Source: Anaerolineales bacterium
GTDB taxonomy: Bacteria; Chloroflexota; Anaerolineae; Anaerolineales; Villigracilaceae
Assembly: GCA_019187665.1 (NCBI GenBank)
Contig: JABARH010000009.1
Span: 104,651-168,650 of the forward strand
Reading direction: 5' to 3'
DNA length: 64,000 nt
Below the pieces are notes generated by a model. That model ran no database searches. It had not been told where the DNA came from and saw nothing but the letters and a program-made list of their open reading frames with translations. A program made the position numbers and the translations under genes. Below are positions 18,398 through 27,700 of the stretch, one piece after another (position 1 is the first letter of the stretch; each line of letters opens with the position of its first letter).

Positions 18398-19657
18398 TCA
18401 GGGCTTCAAGCCTGTGGTAAAGATGCCCGCCACCATATATCCTTCCACTTTCTCGCGGCGGACGATGAGCACACCGGTTGCGGAGGCGGGATCATAAGAG
18501 CAGGCGCCCGGCCCCAGCGGCAATTGGTCGGAGGCAGTGGCGACCGCGCGCACGATCAGGTTGCCGTTTCCATCGCGTTTGAGCGCGGGCGGGTCCAGCG
18601 ATTCCACTTCCACAACAAGACAACCGTAATGAATAAAGTCGCGTTCGGCGTTGCTCCATGCGTCTGTGGTGATCACAGCCAGCAATGCGCCGTCGGTTCC
18701 TTTCGCAAGGTCCACTTGAGTCAAGCCGTCGCCGCCCAATTCACGCGCCTCGTTCGATCCAGCCAATACGCCGAGGTAACTCCACTGCCAGGATTTCACG
18801 TCGCCAACCGGCCGGGCGGAGAAGACCACCAGGTCGCTTTGATCCATCAAAGGCAGGCTGGTCGTTCGACTGTATGCCAGACAGCGCACCACTAGATAGA
18901 GCGTCTCATTTTCATAAAATAAAGCGGGTTCATTCCATAGCGAGCATCGATTCAGGCTGGCATCCAGGCTGGAGAGATAAAAGTCCACGCCCCAGCCGGG
19001 CGAGGTCAGGGATGAGCCGAGGGTGACGGAGGGGGCGTCGCGCAGTTGCTGGGGTGTATCGGCTTGCGTCAAGACCAGGCGGAAACTTCCAATGGGGCGT
19101 TCTTTGAATCCGCCGGAGGTGGGAAGAAAGTAATCGAGGCGCGCTCCGATCCAGGTCAAGCCTGATGCGTTTTGAATCGGGAGTAGGTTTGCCACTTCGT
19201 GGTCGGTGAAGCCGGGCGCGCCGTCTCCGCCCCGGTCGGTATCAGCATAGGATGACCAAAGGTCGCCGTCGTATGTCCAGGTGGCGCCGCCATCGTCGCT
19301 GTGCGCAAGGTGAATATCCACCCCGGGGACAACTTCCAACGGACCCAGCACATGCACATTGGGCCAGGAATACGCCATCCATATGCGGCCGCTTTGCGGA
19401 TCTTGCCGGATGGTCGGGTCGGCGAAACCGCGAAACGGGGACAGCTCGCCATTCGGGAGCCGGGAGTCGCTGTCGCCCGCGATGATGATTTGCGGGCAGA
19501 TGGGATTGCCCTCAAAACAGTCCAGGGTGGGCGCATTAGCGGAGGCAGGCTGGGTTTCGCTTTGGGGCGGCGGTGCGGTTGTCTCTTCTTTTTTACACGC
19601 GCTGAGGGAGAACGCAAGGCAGGCAATGGCAAGGGTGTTGAAAAAAAACGTACGCAT
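18398..19657 (-). CDS. Lipoprotein with sialidase-like BNR motif, function unknown
   Basis: A 419-residue predicted lipoprotein. The signal peptide ends in the lipobox SLSAC (about residues 18-22) and a Pro/Ser/Thr linker follows. The body contains at least one clear BNR/Asp-box (SDDGGATWTYDG near residue 120), and the alternation of strands suggests a six-bladed beta-propeller like sialidases or glycoside hydrolase family 43/93 proteins. The catalytic arginine triad of sialidases was not identified. The start at 19657 is set by AAAGGAGATCTC before ATG. It is a single gene with its own terminator. Confidence 0.7.
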   Translation of the reverse strand: MRTFFFNTLAIACLAFSLSACKKEETTAPPPQSETQPASANAPTLDCFEGNPICPQIIIAGDSDSRLPNGELSPFRGFADPTIRQDPQSGRIWMAYSWPNVHVLGPLEVVPGVDIHLAHSDDGGATWTYDGDLWSSYADTDRGGDGAPGFTDHEVANLLPIQNASGLTWIGARLDYFLPTSGGFKERPIGSFRLVLTQADTPQQLRDAPSVTLGSSLTSPGWGVDFYLSSLDASLNRCSLWNEPALFYENETLYLVVRCLAYSRTTSLPLMDQSDLVVFSARPVGDVKSWQWSYLGVLAGSNEARELGGDGLTQVDLAKGTDGALLAVITTDAWSNAERDFIHYGCLVVEVESLDPPALKRDGNGNLIVRAVATASDQLPLGPGACSYDPASATGVLIVRREKVEGYMVAGIFTTGLKP

Positions 19658-19780
19658 GAGATCTCCTTTGGGAGGCATCGCGCAAGGTTTAAATTCTTTC
19701 GCACGCAAGCCGGCTGATGCAAGCGCTTTCTTTCTTAACCATATATCTTTCAGGAAAGAAAAGTTGCAAGCGCGCTTCTG

Positions 19781-20230
19781 TTATGGTTTCTTCCGGCCGA
19801 AATCCAATACCAGCGGCTTGCTTCGCAATGCGACCAGTCCTCCCATCAGGAAAAAGATTCCCAAACAGGTTGCGCCGATGCTGGAAAAATAGTCGAGACG
19901 GCCCAATAGGGTTACTTCAGCAATCGCGGGCGCGGCGGTGAGGTATTGAATTTCGACTTTCTCTCCCTTTGCAAATGAGACGAGATTGGTCGCCAGCCCG
20001 GATTTGAACTCCACCTCGCGGCCGTCCGCGGTCGTGAATTGCACAATCGGCGCCTTATTTTTTGAGCCGGTCAGCGCGATCACCCTCCCGGTTGTTTTTA
20101 CTCCAAACGTATCCAGCGCGAGTTGTTTGGCGAGAGGGTAGCCTCCGACAATGAATAAGATTAACGCCGCCAGCAACAAGAGCGCGGCGTAGGATGTTTT
20201 CTTCTTCTTTTTTGAATCGGGCGTTTGCAT
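19781..20230 (-). CDS. DUF3592 membrane protein
   Basis: A 149-residue protein with two membrane segments (about 14-34 and 112-135) around a small beta domain (VKTTGRVIALTGS, IVQFTTADGREVEFKSG, GEKVEIQYL), the pattern of the DUF3592 family. A lysine-rich cytoplasmic N-terminus (KKKKKTS) precedes the first helix. Function unknown. GGAGGATTCC before the ATG fixes the start at 20230. Confidence 0.75.
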   Translation of the reverse strand: MQTPDSKKKKKTSYAALLLLAALILFIVGGYPLAKQLALDTFGVKTTGRVIALTGSKNKAPIVQFTTADGREVEFKSGLATNLVSFAKGEKVEIQYLTAAPAIAEVTLLGRLDYFSSIGATCLGIFFLMGGLVALRSKPLVLDFGRKKP

Positions 20231-20455
20231 GGAATCCTCCGTCAACGTCCCCGTCGGCGTAAGAGAACGCCGACTACACAAAAGACTTCTAAAAACATAT
20301 GAACGACCGCATAGGTCTATTTGCGGTATTATAAAATAGAGGTTGCTGGTCGTCCGCGAAAACTATTATCAAACCTTAATCAAGATTCCCGCAATCTGCG
20401 GCATCTATTCCGCAGGTACGTCTGTCATCATCTTTAGCAAGAAGGAGCATTGATC

Positions 20456-21007
20456 ATGAACGCAAACCATCAAATTGCTACCCTGGCTGGCGGATGCTTC
20501 TGGTGTCTCGAAGCCGTCTTCGACGAGTTGAACGGTGTTGTCTCGGTCGAGTCGGGATACTCGGGGGGACGGATTGACAATCCGTCCTACCAAGCGGTCT
20601 GCTCCGGCATGACCGGTCACGCGGAGGTTGTGCAGGTTACATTCGACGCGTCTGTGGTCTCCTACCGCGACCTGCTGAGAATCTTCTTCACCGTCCACGA
20701 CCCGACCACGCTCAACCGTCAGGGCGCGGACGTGGGGACGCAGTATCGCTCCGCCATCTTCTACCATGACGATGAGCAAAAGCGCGTCGCGGAGGAAGTC
20801 ATCCGCGAGATTACGGCGGAGAAATTGTGGAGCCAGCCCATCGTCACGGAAGTGGCGGAGTTCGCGACATTCTACATGGCGGAGGATTACCACCAGGAGT
20901 ACTTCGTCAATAATCCCAACCAGCCATACTGCATGGCGGTGGTCGCGCCGAAGGTGGTCAAATTCCGCAAGCATTTTGTGGAGCGGCTGAAGAAGCAGGT
21001 TGCGTAG
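20456..21007 (+). CDS. msrA: Peptide-methionine (S)-S-oxide reductase
   Basis: A 183-residue MsrA. The active-site motif [11 protein letters not shown] lies at residues 12-22, with the catalytic Cys in [18 protein letters not shown] and [19 protein letters not shown] are the conserved substrate-binding blocks. It reduces the S epimer of methionine sulfoxide in proteins and free methionine using thioredoxin. AAGGAG lies 9 nt upstream of the ATG. No msrB is adjacent. Confidence 0.95.
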   Translation: MNANHQIATLAGGCFWCLEAVFDELNGVVSVESGYSGGRIDNPSYQAVCSGMTGHAEVVQVTFDASVVSYRDLLRIFFTVHDPTTLNRQGADVGTQYRSAIFYHDDEQKRVAEEVIREITAEKLWSQPIVTEVAEFATFYMAEDYHQEYFVNNPNQPYCMAVVAPKVVKFRKHFVERLKKQVA

Positions 21008-21069
21008 CAGGCGCGGATCGCGTTAGAGAACACCGGCCATGGAATTTCATATACGTTGAACGTCTTCGC

Positions 21070-21486
21070 ATGAAACGAAAACCAATGACCAAAACCCATT
21101 TCATCCTCTATGTCCAAGACCAAATCCGCAGCGCGGAATTCTATTCCCGCGTGCTGGATTGCGCGCCAACCCTGAACGTCCCTGGCATGACGGAGTTCAC
21201 CCTCTCTGAATCTTGTGTGCTGGGGATCATGCCCGAAGCGGGAATCAAACGCCTGCTCGGAGACGCGCTTCCCGACCCTGTCCGCGCGAACGGGATTCCG
21301 CGTTCTGAAATTTATCTGCGCGTCGAAGATGCGTCCGCGTTTCACGTCCGTGCGCTCTCAGCGGGCGCAACCGAATTGAGCGCGCTGGCAGGCCGCGACT
21401 GGGGCGACCGCGTTGCCTATTGCCTCAATCTGGATGGTCACGTGCTGGCATTTGCGGAACAGGACGAAAAAACGCCAAAATCTTAA
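21070..21486 (+). CDS. VOC-superfamily (glyoxalase-fold) protein
   Basis: A 138-residue protein of the vicinal oxygen chelate fold: the paired beta-alpha-beta-beta-beta modules start at HFILYVQDQIRSAEFYSRVL and at EIYLRVEDASAFHVRALSAG, and the second ends in NLDGHVLAFAE. Members include glyoxalases, dioxygenases and antibiotic-binding proteins, and the substrate cannot be named here. The start could also be the second ATG at 21085; neither has a clear ribosome site. Confidence 0.75.
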   Translation: MKRKPMTKTHFILYVQDQIRSAEFYSRVLDCAPTLNVPGMTEFTLSESCVLGIMPEAGIKRLLGDALPDPVRANGIPRSEIYLRVEDASAFHVRALSAGATELSALAGRDWGDRVAYCLNLDGHVLAFAEQDEKTPKS

Positions 21487-21554
21487 GCCGCAGAACCGGG
21501 GGACTGGGTATCCTTGGCGCTCTCTAACGGCCACTTCGGCGCGCCGCAGGGTTG

Positions 21555-22184
21555 TCATTTCCCCATTAATTCATCGTACTTCTTTCTCACTTCGCGGATG
21601 TCGTCCCACATTTGCGATTTGGGCGCGCCGGGTGCGTGCGAGGGGTTTCGCAACAGATACGAGGGATGATAGATTGGCAGCACCCAACGCTCCTGAATTT
21701 GCAGCCATTGCCCGCGCAGTCTGGTGATCCCCGTTTTGCCGAGGAAGGATTGGCAAGCCACGTTCCCAGTCAGCAAAATAATGCGCGGGTCCACAAGCCG
21801 GACAATCTCCTGCGCATACGGGCGGTAATATTCGATCTCCTTGTCTGTCGGTTTGCGAAACGATTTACCGTCCTCGCCCGGCGGCAGGCGGAAGACCGAG
21901 TTCGTAATGTACACGTCTGTTTCGGGATCGAACTGCGCGGCTTCGAGAATTTTATCCAACAGCTGTCCCGCGCGCCCAACAAATGGCCTGCCCTGGATGT
22001 TTTCCTCCGGCCCCGGCGCCTCGCCGATGATGAGCAACTTCGCGTCTGGGTTGCCGCGGCTGATGACGATATTCGTCCCCGCGTGGGCAAGCGGATCATC
22101 TTTCATCCCTCGCATCTCTGCAAACAGATTTTCGAGCGCGGCGCGGCCGGGCGGCTTTGGGTTGAACAGGTCGGATGGGGACAT
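21555..22184 (-). CDS. Family 4-type uracil-DNA glycosylase lacking the iron-sulfur cysteines
   Basis: A 209-residue protein with the family 4 UDG motifs GEAPGPEE (motif 1, about residues 54-61), GRPFVGRAGQLLD, YITNSVFRLPPG, and the C-terminal HPSYLLRNP (motif 2). Family 4 enzymes normally carry a [4Fe-4S] cluster on four cysteines, two in a CxxC at the N-terminus and one in a KCRPP block. Here those positions read MKDDPL and VFRLPP, and the whole protein has a single cysteine. It is probably still a base-excision glycosylase, but without the cluster. AAGGAG precedes the ATG. Confidence 0.8.
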   Translation of the reverse strand: MSPSDLFNPKPPGRAALENLFAEMRGMKDDPLAHAGTNIVISRGNPDAKLLIIGEAPGPEENIQGRPFVGRAGQLLDKILEAAQFDPETDVYITNSVFRLPPGEDGKSFRKPTDKEIEYYRPYAQEIVRLVDPRIILLTGNVACQSFLGKTGITRLRGQWLQIQERWVLPIYHPSYLLRNPSHAPGAPKSQMWDDIREVRKKYDELMGK

Positions 22185-22228
22185 AAACGACTCCTTGTCA
22201 AATTTTACCGTATGCCGTCGCTTCCGTT

Positions 22229-22265
22229 TAAAACAAAATCGCCCGCCAAACCGTAACAGGCGATT
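22229..22265 (-). terminator. Candidate terminator of the higBA operon
   Basis: AATCGCC (22237-22243) pairs with GGCGATT (22259-22265); read on the minus strand the stem is followed by TTTGTTTT. A 7-bp stem is modest. Confidence 0.45.
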
Positions 22266-22298
22266 GGATCATGAAATGTCAGGCGATCGCAGACCTAT

Positions 22299-22437
22299 TC
22301 GCATTAGAGCAGGCGGCTTCCCTGGCGCCGCCCGTGACTTGCCAGGCAAATCAGGCGGCTTTAGCCCCGCGATCCATCCTCCCAAAAAACACCCGCGCCC
22401 CGTGGACTTGCCCGCGGCGCGCGGGGTTTGATCCTGC
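22299..22437. repeat. Partial copies of the palindromic repeat families R1 and R2
   Basis: GCAGGCGGCTT and CAGGCGGCTTTAGCCCCGCG are pieces of the longer R2 unit found at 23.1-24.7 kb. The segment from 22384 is a copy of R1 (AAAAAAC, CCCGCGCCCCGTGGACTTG, GCGCGCGGGG). It lies directly downstream of higA. Confidence 0.8.
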
Positions 22438-22440
22438 AAG

Positions 22441-22740
22441 TCACGCCATCGCGTAAACGTGGACTTCTTTTTGAAGCCTGTTTTCCAATTTGTCTTTTTC
22501 CACTTCGATGTCATAGCGGGTTTGAAGATTCATCCAGAAACGCTCCGAGAGTCCAAAGAACAACGACAAGCGCAGAGCCGTATCGGGAGTGATCGAACGT
22601 TTGCCTAACACGATCTCGTTGATTCGACGTGGAGGCACGTTAATATCCTTGGCAAGCCTATATTGACTAATGCCCATCGGCTCCAGAAATTCTTCGAGCA
22701 GGATTTCTCCTGGGTGAATCGGGGGTAATTTGTTTGCCAT
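22441..22740 (-). CDS. higA: HigA-type antitoxin, XRE helix-turn-helix
   Basis: A 99-residue antitoxin of the HigA/VapI type. PIHPGEILLEEFLEPMGIS is the family opening, and the helix-turn-helix follows at about residues 23-60 (QYRLAKDINVPPRRINEIVLG). It should bind the HigB toxin and repress the shared promoter. The start at 22740 follows GGAGATCAAG. It lies 10 bp after higB; toxin-first order is the normal higBA order. Confidence 0.9.
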   Translation of the reverse strand: MANKLPPIHPGEILLEEFLEPMGISQYRLAKDINVPPRRINEIVLGKRSITPDTALRLSLFFGLSERFWMNLQTRYDIEVEKDKLENRLQKEVHVYAMA

Positions 22741-22750
22741 CTTGATCTCC

Positions 22751-23032
22751 TTAGTGATAATCAACAATCTCCACATCGTAACAATCGCCGTTCTTCCATC
22801 GAAAACATATTCGCCATTGCTGGTTAATCCGAATGCTGTGTTGACCTTCGCGATTGCCGCTTAATTTCTCCAACCGATTTCCTGGCGGGACTTTCAGATC
22901 ATCCAACTTTTCCGCCGCGTCGAGAATTTCCAGTTTCAAACGTGCCTTGCGTTGAATGTCTACTGGCAGGGAACGGGAGAGGGTGCGTTGAAAGAGTTTT
23001 TCCGTCTCTTTGTTGGCGAAGGTTTTGATCAT
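22751..23032 (-). CDS. higB: HigB-type mRNA-cleaving toxin
   Basis: A 93-residue RelE-superfamily toxin of the HigB family, a ribosome-dependent mRNA endonuclease. Conserved blocks are IKTFANKETEKLF at the start, PPGNRLEKLSGNREGQHSIR in the middle and QWRICFRWKNGDCYDVEIVD at the end. The ATG is only 8 bases from a consensus promoter, so the mRNA is essentially leaderless. Confidence 0.9.
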   Translation of the reverse strand: MIKTFANKETEKLFQRTLSRSLPVDIQRKARLKLEILDAAEKLDDLKVPPGNRLEKLSGNREGQHSIRINQQWRICFRWKNGDCYDVEIVDYH

Positions 23033-23040
23033 TGTCCAGT

Positions 23041-23069
23041 ATAATAACGTGCGGCGTTATGGTTGTCAA
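23041..23069 (-). promoter_or_regulatory. higBA promoter with overlapping operator
   Basis: On the minus strand: TTGACA (23069-23064), exactly 17 bp, then TATTAT (23046-23041). An inverted repeat ATAACG-5 bp-CGTTAT (23044-23060) sits in the spacer and -10 box, where HigA would block RNA polymerase. Confidence 0.8.
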
Positions 23070-23073
23070 GACG

Positions 23074-23628
23074 AAAAAAACCATCCGCGTCCCATGGACT
23101 TGCCCGCAGGGGACGGCGCGCGGGGTTGATTCACGGGAATCGGCGGGAGATTGAAATCCCCGCCTCAGTTCATGAAAGTCGGTTGAAACCGGCTCGCGGA
23201 CGCGAGTCCGAATGGACTTCCACGCACTGAGCAGGTGGCTTTAGCCCCGCGACGCTTGATTTGCGAGAATCGGCGGGGGATTGAAATCCCCGCCTCAGCG
23301 CATGGAAGCCCTGCAGGCTGGGACGCGAGTCCGAATGGACTTCCACGCACTGAGCAGGCGGCTTTAGCCCCGCGACGTTTGATTTGCGAGAATCGGCGGG
23401 GGATTGAAATCCCCGCCTCAGTTCATGAAAGTCGGTTGAAACCGACTCGCGGACGCGAGTCCGAATGGACTTCCACGCACTGAGCAGGCGGCTTTAGCCC
23501 CGCGATTCCTCCCTCCAAAAAACCGCCCGCGTCCCATGGACTTGCCCGCAGGGGACGGCGCGCGGTTTTGATTCGCGGTCGGGGGATTGAAATCCCCGCC
23601 TCAGCGCATGGAAGTCTGATGAACTGAT
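23074..23628. repeat. Palindromic repeat array, left of the relE module
   Basis: No gene is supported here. Two R1 units (about 57 bp; 23074-23131 and 23517-23575, core CCATGGACTTGCCCGCAGGGG) flank three R2 units of about 120-135 bp (23132-23513), and a shortened R2 follows. Each R2 holds nested palindromes: GGGGATTGAAATCCCC, CGGTTGAAACCG, GTCCGAATGGAC, and GGCTTTAGCCCC. Copies differ by single bases and by loss of the CGGTTGAAACCG part in the middle unit. The open frames here are chance products of the repeat. Confidence 0.9.
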
Positions 23629-23895
23629 TTACGGGAAATAACGATAGATGTCTTTTCGATTCAGGAAACAGACGAAGATCACTTGCCCCTCTAGAATCTC
23701 GATCCCAATTCTGTATTCGCCAACCCTGATCCGATAATACGTTGCGTAACCTTCCAATTTCTTCACGTTCGGCAAGTCTGTTATTGTGGCCGCCGATTCG
23801 ACCTGCGAAATAGTCTTTTGCACCTGTTTCAACAGGCGCTTGTCTTTTATCTTCTTCAAGTCGCGGCCAAAACTCTTTTCGTAGAGAGTTTTCAT
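23629..23895 (-). CDS. RelE/ParE-family toxin
   Basis: An 88-residue RelE-superfamily toxin: KSFGRDLKKIKDKRLLKQV at the N-terminal helices, KKLEGYATYYRIRVGEYRIG in the central sheet, and VIFVCFLNRKDIYRYFP at the end, where the C-terminal Arg/Lys and Tyr match the mRNase active-site region. It follows its antitoxin gene by 4 bp. The operon is enclosed on both sides by R2/R1 repeats. Confidence 0.85.
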   Translation of the reverse strand: MKTLYEKSFGRDLKKIKDKRLLKQVQKTISQVESAATITDLPNVKKLEGYATYYRIRVGEYRIGIEILEGQVIFVCFLNRKDIYRYFP

Positions 23896-23899
23896 TGGC

Positions 23900-24103
23900 T
23901 TACCCCGCGAGAATAGCGTCTATTTCTTCCTTGCTGACGAAGTCATTTTTTCGACCTGCGCGGATGGCATTAGCCAGGCCGATATCTTCCATGGCCTCGG
24001 CTACTATCGCGGCAAATACTTCCTGCCGTTCCTCGAAGAGTTCGACAATGGCTTCTTTGAGTAGAACTTTGAATTGTTTTTCATCTAAAGTTGCAATAGT
24101 CAT
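23900..24103 (-). CDS. Antitoxin partner of the RelE-type toxin
   Basis: A 67-residue acidic helical protein (LKEAIVELFEERQEVFAAIV, then KNDFVSKEEIDAILAG). Small proteins of this kind are regularly found immediately upstream of RelE-type toxins as antitoxins; the family has no good name that I can assign. TATAAT lies 22 bases before the ATG on the minus strand, with GAGAGAGG as the ribosome site. Confidence 0.75.
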   Translation of the reverse strand: MTIATLDEKQFKVLLKEAIVELFEERQEVFAAIVAEAMEDIGLANAIRAGRKNDFVSKEEIDAILAG

Positions 24104-24149
24104 GGGACACCTCTCTCGAAATTATACCGCCAATCGCATCTGGCCTTCA

Positions 24150-24727
24150 CGGTAATTTCACCCAGTCCGAATGGACTTCCACGTACTGAGCAGGCGGCTT
24201 TAGCCCCGCGACGCTTGATTTGCGAGAATCGGCGGGGGATTAAAATCCCCGCCTCAGTTCATGAAAGTCGGTTGAAACCGACTCGCGGACGCGAGTCCGA
24301 ACGGACTTTCACGCACTGAGCAGGCGGCTTTAGCCCCGCGATTCCTCCCTCCAAAAAACCGCCCGCGTCCCATGGACTTGCCCGCAGGGGACGGCGCGCG
24401 GGGTTGATTCACGGGAATCGGCGGGGGATTGAAATCCCCGCCTCAGTTCATGAAAGTCGGTTGAAACCGGCTCGCGGATGCGAGTCCGAATGGACTTCCA
24501 CGCACTGAGCAGGTGGCTTTAGCCCCGCGACGCTTGATTTGCGAGAATCGGCGGGGGATTAAAATCCCCGCCTCAGTTCATGAAAGTCGGTTGAAACCGA
24601 CTCGCGGACGCGAGTCCAAATGGACTTCCACGCACTGAGCAGGCGGCTTTAGCCCCGCGATCCATCCTCCCAAAGCCACCCCCGCCCCGTGGACTTGCCC
24701 GCAGGGGACAGCGCGCGGGGTTGATTC
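24150..24727. repeat. Palindromic repeat array, right of the relE module
   Basis: No gene is supported here. Same families as on the left: R2 units at about 24161-24350 and two more at 24411-24668, with R1 copies at 24353-24410 and 24671-24727. All copies keep the same orientation as the left array. The array ends 9 bp before the stop of the next gene. Confidence 0.9.
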
Positions 24728-24735
24728 TCCCGCCA

Positions 24736-27700
24736 TCATTTCCGATGTTCCCTCAACCACCTCAACGCATCATCCCCTCTGGGATGTCCAAGTTGCTTTG
24801 CTCTCAAATAACACCGCTCCGCATCCTTATAATTTCCCATGCTCGCCAGCACGCCGCCAAGATTGAACCACGCGCTCATGTTATTCGGCTCAGTCTGGAC
24901 AATCCCGCGCAAAATCTCAAAGGCTTCCTGATGTCGTTTCGCTTTGGACAACTCAATCGCCCGCTTGATCTGTTCCGCACTTCCAGAAACAGGCTTGGAC
25001 AGTTGCGGACGACTGACAGGTTTCGCAGGGATGTGCTTCGGCTTCCGCGTGCGGGTGTAGATAAAGACTCCGCTAATGGCAAGGACGGTGAGGCAGAGAA
25101 GACCGAGGCCGCCGATCAGGTAATTCGTAGGCAACAAACTGAAAATGCTATTTGATTTGCCAATTTCAAGATAGACAATTTTGCTGGCAATCACATTGCC
25201 ATCTTGAGTTAGTTCAACAGTGATAAATTCGTTTCCATCCTGTTTTGCCTTGAGATTTACAGGAATTTCAACTTGCGAAGTAGGAGCAAGATTAGGCAAT
25301 GGCTGATTTGCAGGAACTTCAACATTATCTCCACCCGATACCGACAAGGTAACAGGTGATTGCTGTGAGATTTGTCCAACATTCGTGATTTTTACCGTCA
25401 TAGAAAAGGCCTCGCCTTCAACAATGGCATCTGGCGTCTTTGCATCCAAAATCACAGGCAGGAATTTGACGGGAATAGCCAGTCCAGATTGAGTCATGGT
25501 TTCGTAACTGGCCTTGAAATTATCCGCGCTGGCGAGAATATCGGCAACAATAGTTTGTGTTTCCTGGCGAATTTCTGGAGAGGTTCTATGAACCATGTAG
25601 GTTGCCAAGGCCACGTGTAAAGTAAAACTTTGTGCTCGTAGGTCTTGAATAGAAGAATCCAAATTTTGAACTTCAGTGTAATCGTAGGGCATGTCAATCA
25701 ATGGCGCTTCGCCCATCTTCAGTGACGCGCGGAGTTCCTCATCTACTTTCAATAATTCTTCGGCGACAACTCGAATCTGTTCATCCTGGCCGCTTGCAAT
25801 TGCCTGCATTAATCGTTCAATACTGGCTTTGTACTCGTCAACTGTGGCATTTGTTTGTTCCTGATAACGAGAGTAGTACGCGCTTGCAGGAATGTAATTA
25901 GTTGGCATGATATTCAGCGACGCCACATCTAATTTGACAATTCGATTATTTTCAGCAGGAACCGTGGTTAGATTGGACGGATCAAATGCAATGTCGGCAG
26001 AGTTTGTGCCATATCGTGTAAGTCTGTCGTATTGAGTTGTGCCAATTACAAGAGCATTTAGCTTCAACGTGGAAGAAAGAAGTTTCATCAGCGCAGAAAG
26101 TTGATGTAAAAACGCTGCTGCCGACACAGTTGCTGGTGCCGCTGGTGTTGGGGTGAGAATCAAAGCAAGCATTGTTCCGAGATCTGATATATCAGAGATC
26201 ATGTCAAAGGCTTCTGCGCCCGTATTCCACACTTGAATTTCTTCTATTGCTTCTTTGGTTTCGTTTGCGACCTTCAATTCCAGGGAGACAGTTGCAGATT
26301 TTGCTTCTTCATCCGTTCCTCTCACTTCTAAAATAGGCAAGGTGGGATTTTGGAATGACGGAATACTATTTACTGCAATTTTTATTTCTGGTTCGGTTTT
26401 TTGAACGAAATTCTCCACCATCTCCCCTGCAAGCCATTTATCGATAGAAAAATCTTTCAGGAGATCCCTGACCGTTTCCCAGCTTTTTGAGAAGAAATCA
26501 GACACAACTTTTCCAATATCAGTGGCAATCGTTCTGTTAGTATTTTGACCAAAGACGATATTGGCTATCTTGTCGATAGAATCGAGCAAATATTTTGAGG
26601 CAGTGAGAAGGAAGGTTTTTACAGTGGGCGCTAGGAGGGGGACGCCATTACTCAACCATTCGCCATATTTATTAACCAATGCCAAGAGGGAAAACAGCCC
26701 AATAAAAAGATCTGATACCGTTTTTGATACTTCTTGAGATATATCAACAACATGAGGCAATATATGGCTCAGGCTATATTCAGTATAGTACAGTCGCGCA
26801 AAAGCCTGTACTTTTCTGTCAAATTCAGCCTTTTCTTCGGGCGACATATGATCGTAGCGGAGACATTCTTGTTTGATTGAATCTACGAGTGTTTGCGCCT
26901 CGGTCTCGTCATAGTTTAGTTTGGGCAACTCTTGAAAAGGTGGCGGGACGAACACCACTACATCCTTGGGAAAATTAATTTTGACAAGAACATCGTTAGT
27001 GATACTGGATGTATCTTGCAAAAGGTAAATTTGTTCCTGCTTTTTATCGAAAAGACTAATAAAATTGTAGGGACATAAGCCTGCGGCATTTGTATCCGAT
27101 GGCAACGGCAGGACTTCCCCCGAATCATCCCCATTCGTCCAATCGACACGATGCCCATAGTATCCATAACTAATTCCTGACGAAGTATCTACATCCTTGA
27201 AGGTAGGTAAATCCCCAATCTTCGCGCTTGCACCCGTTGCATGATCATACACCATCAGGTCGCCGTCAATCTGATTTCCGCTTACATTGTATTGGGCATA
27301 TACAAGCCGCTCGGAATCTTTAGATAACCAAAACAAAGGCTCTGCGTTTGTGGCAACTCGAACTGGCAAATTTCCCTTTTTTACAATAAGCACACGTTGA
27401 TCGTCAACGTTTTGAAAGGAAACATTGCTATTAGCATAATATGTGTTTACCATAATGAGGTTGCCACTGCTTGACCAAAGGCCGTTTATTTGATTTTCTG
27501 GATTATTGATTGGCCAGGTGTATATGGGTTCAATGGCTGATGTCTCAAGATTCAGATCATAAAGCCCTGCCGCGTCATCAGTTAACAACATGTGTTTTGA
27601 GTCTGGGGATAAACTTAGATATGGAAATTTCCTATATTCCTCTCTGGAGCTAATGTCACGCGACCAAGGAGATACATGCACATATTTTGGGCGCGGAATA

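Noticed and set aside
18398..19657. Calling the lipoprotein an exo-sialidase
   Set aside because: One Asp-box is clear but the arginine triad and other catalytic residues were not found.
23235..23483. 82-residue ORF with internal repeats
   Set aside because: It is a translation of the R2 repeat; the same peptide words recur in the right array where frames are broken.
23074..24727. Possible CRISPR array
   Set aside because: The repeated units are 57-135 bp, contain several nested palindromes, and there are no unique spacers of even length; no cas gene is present.
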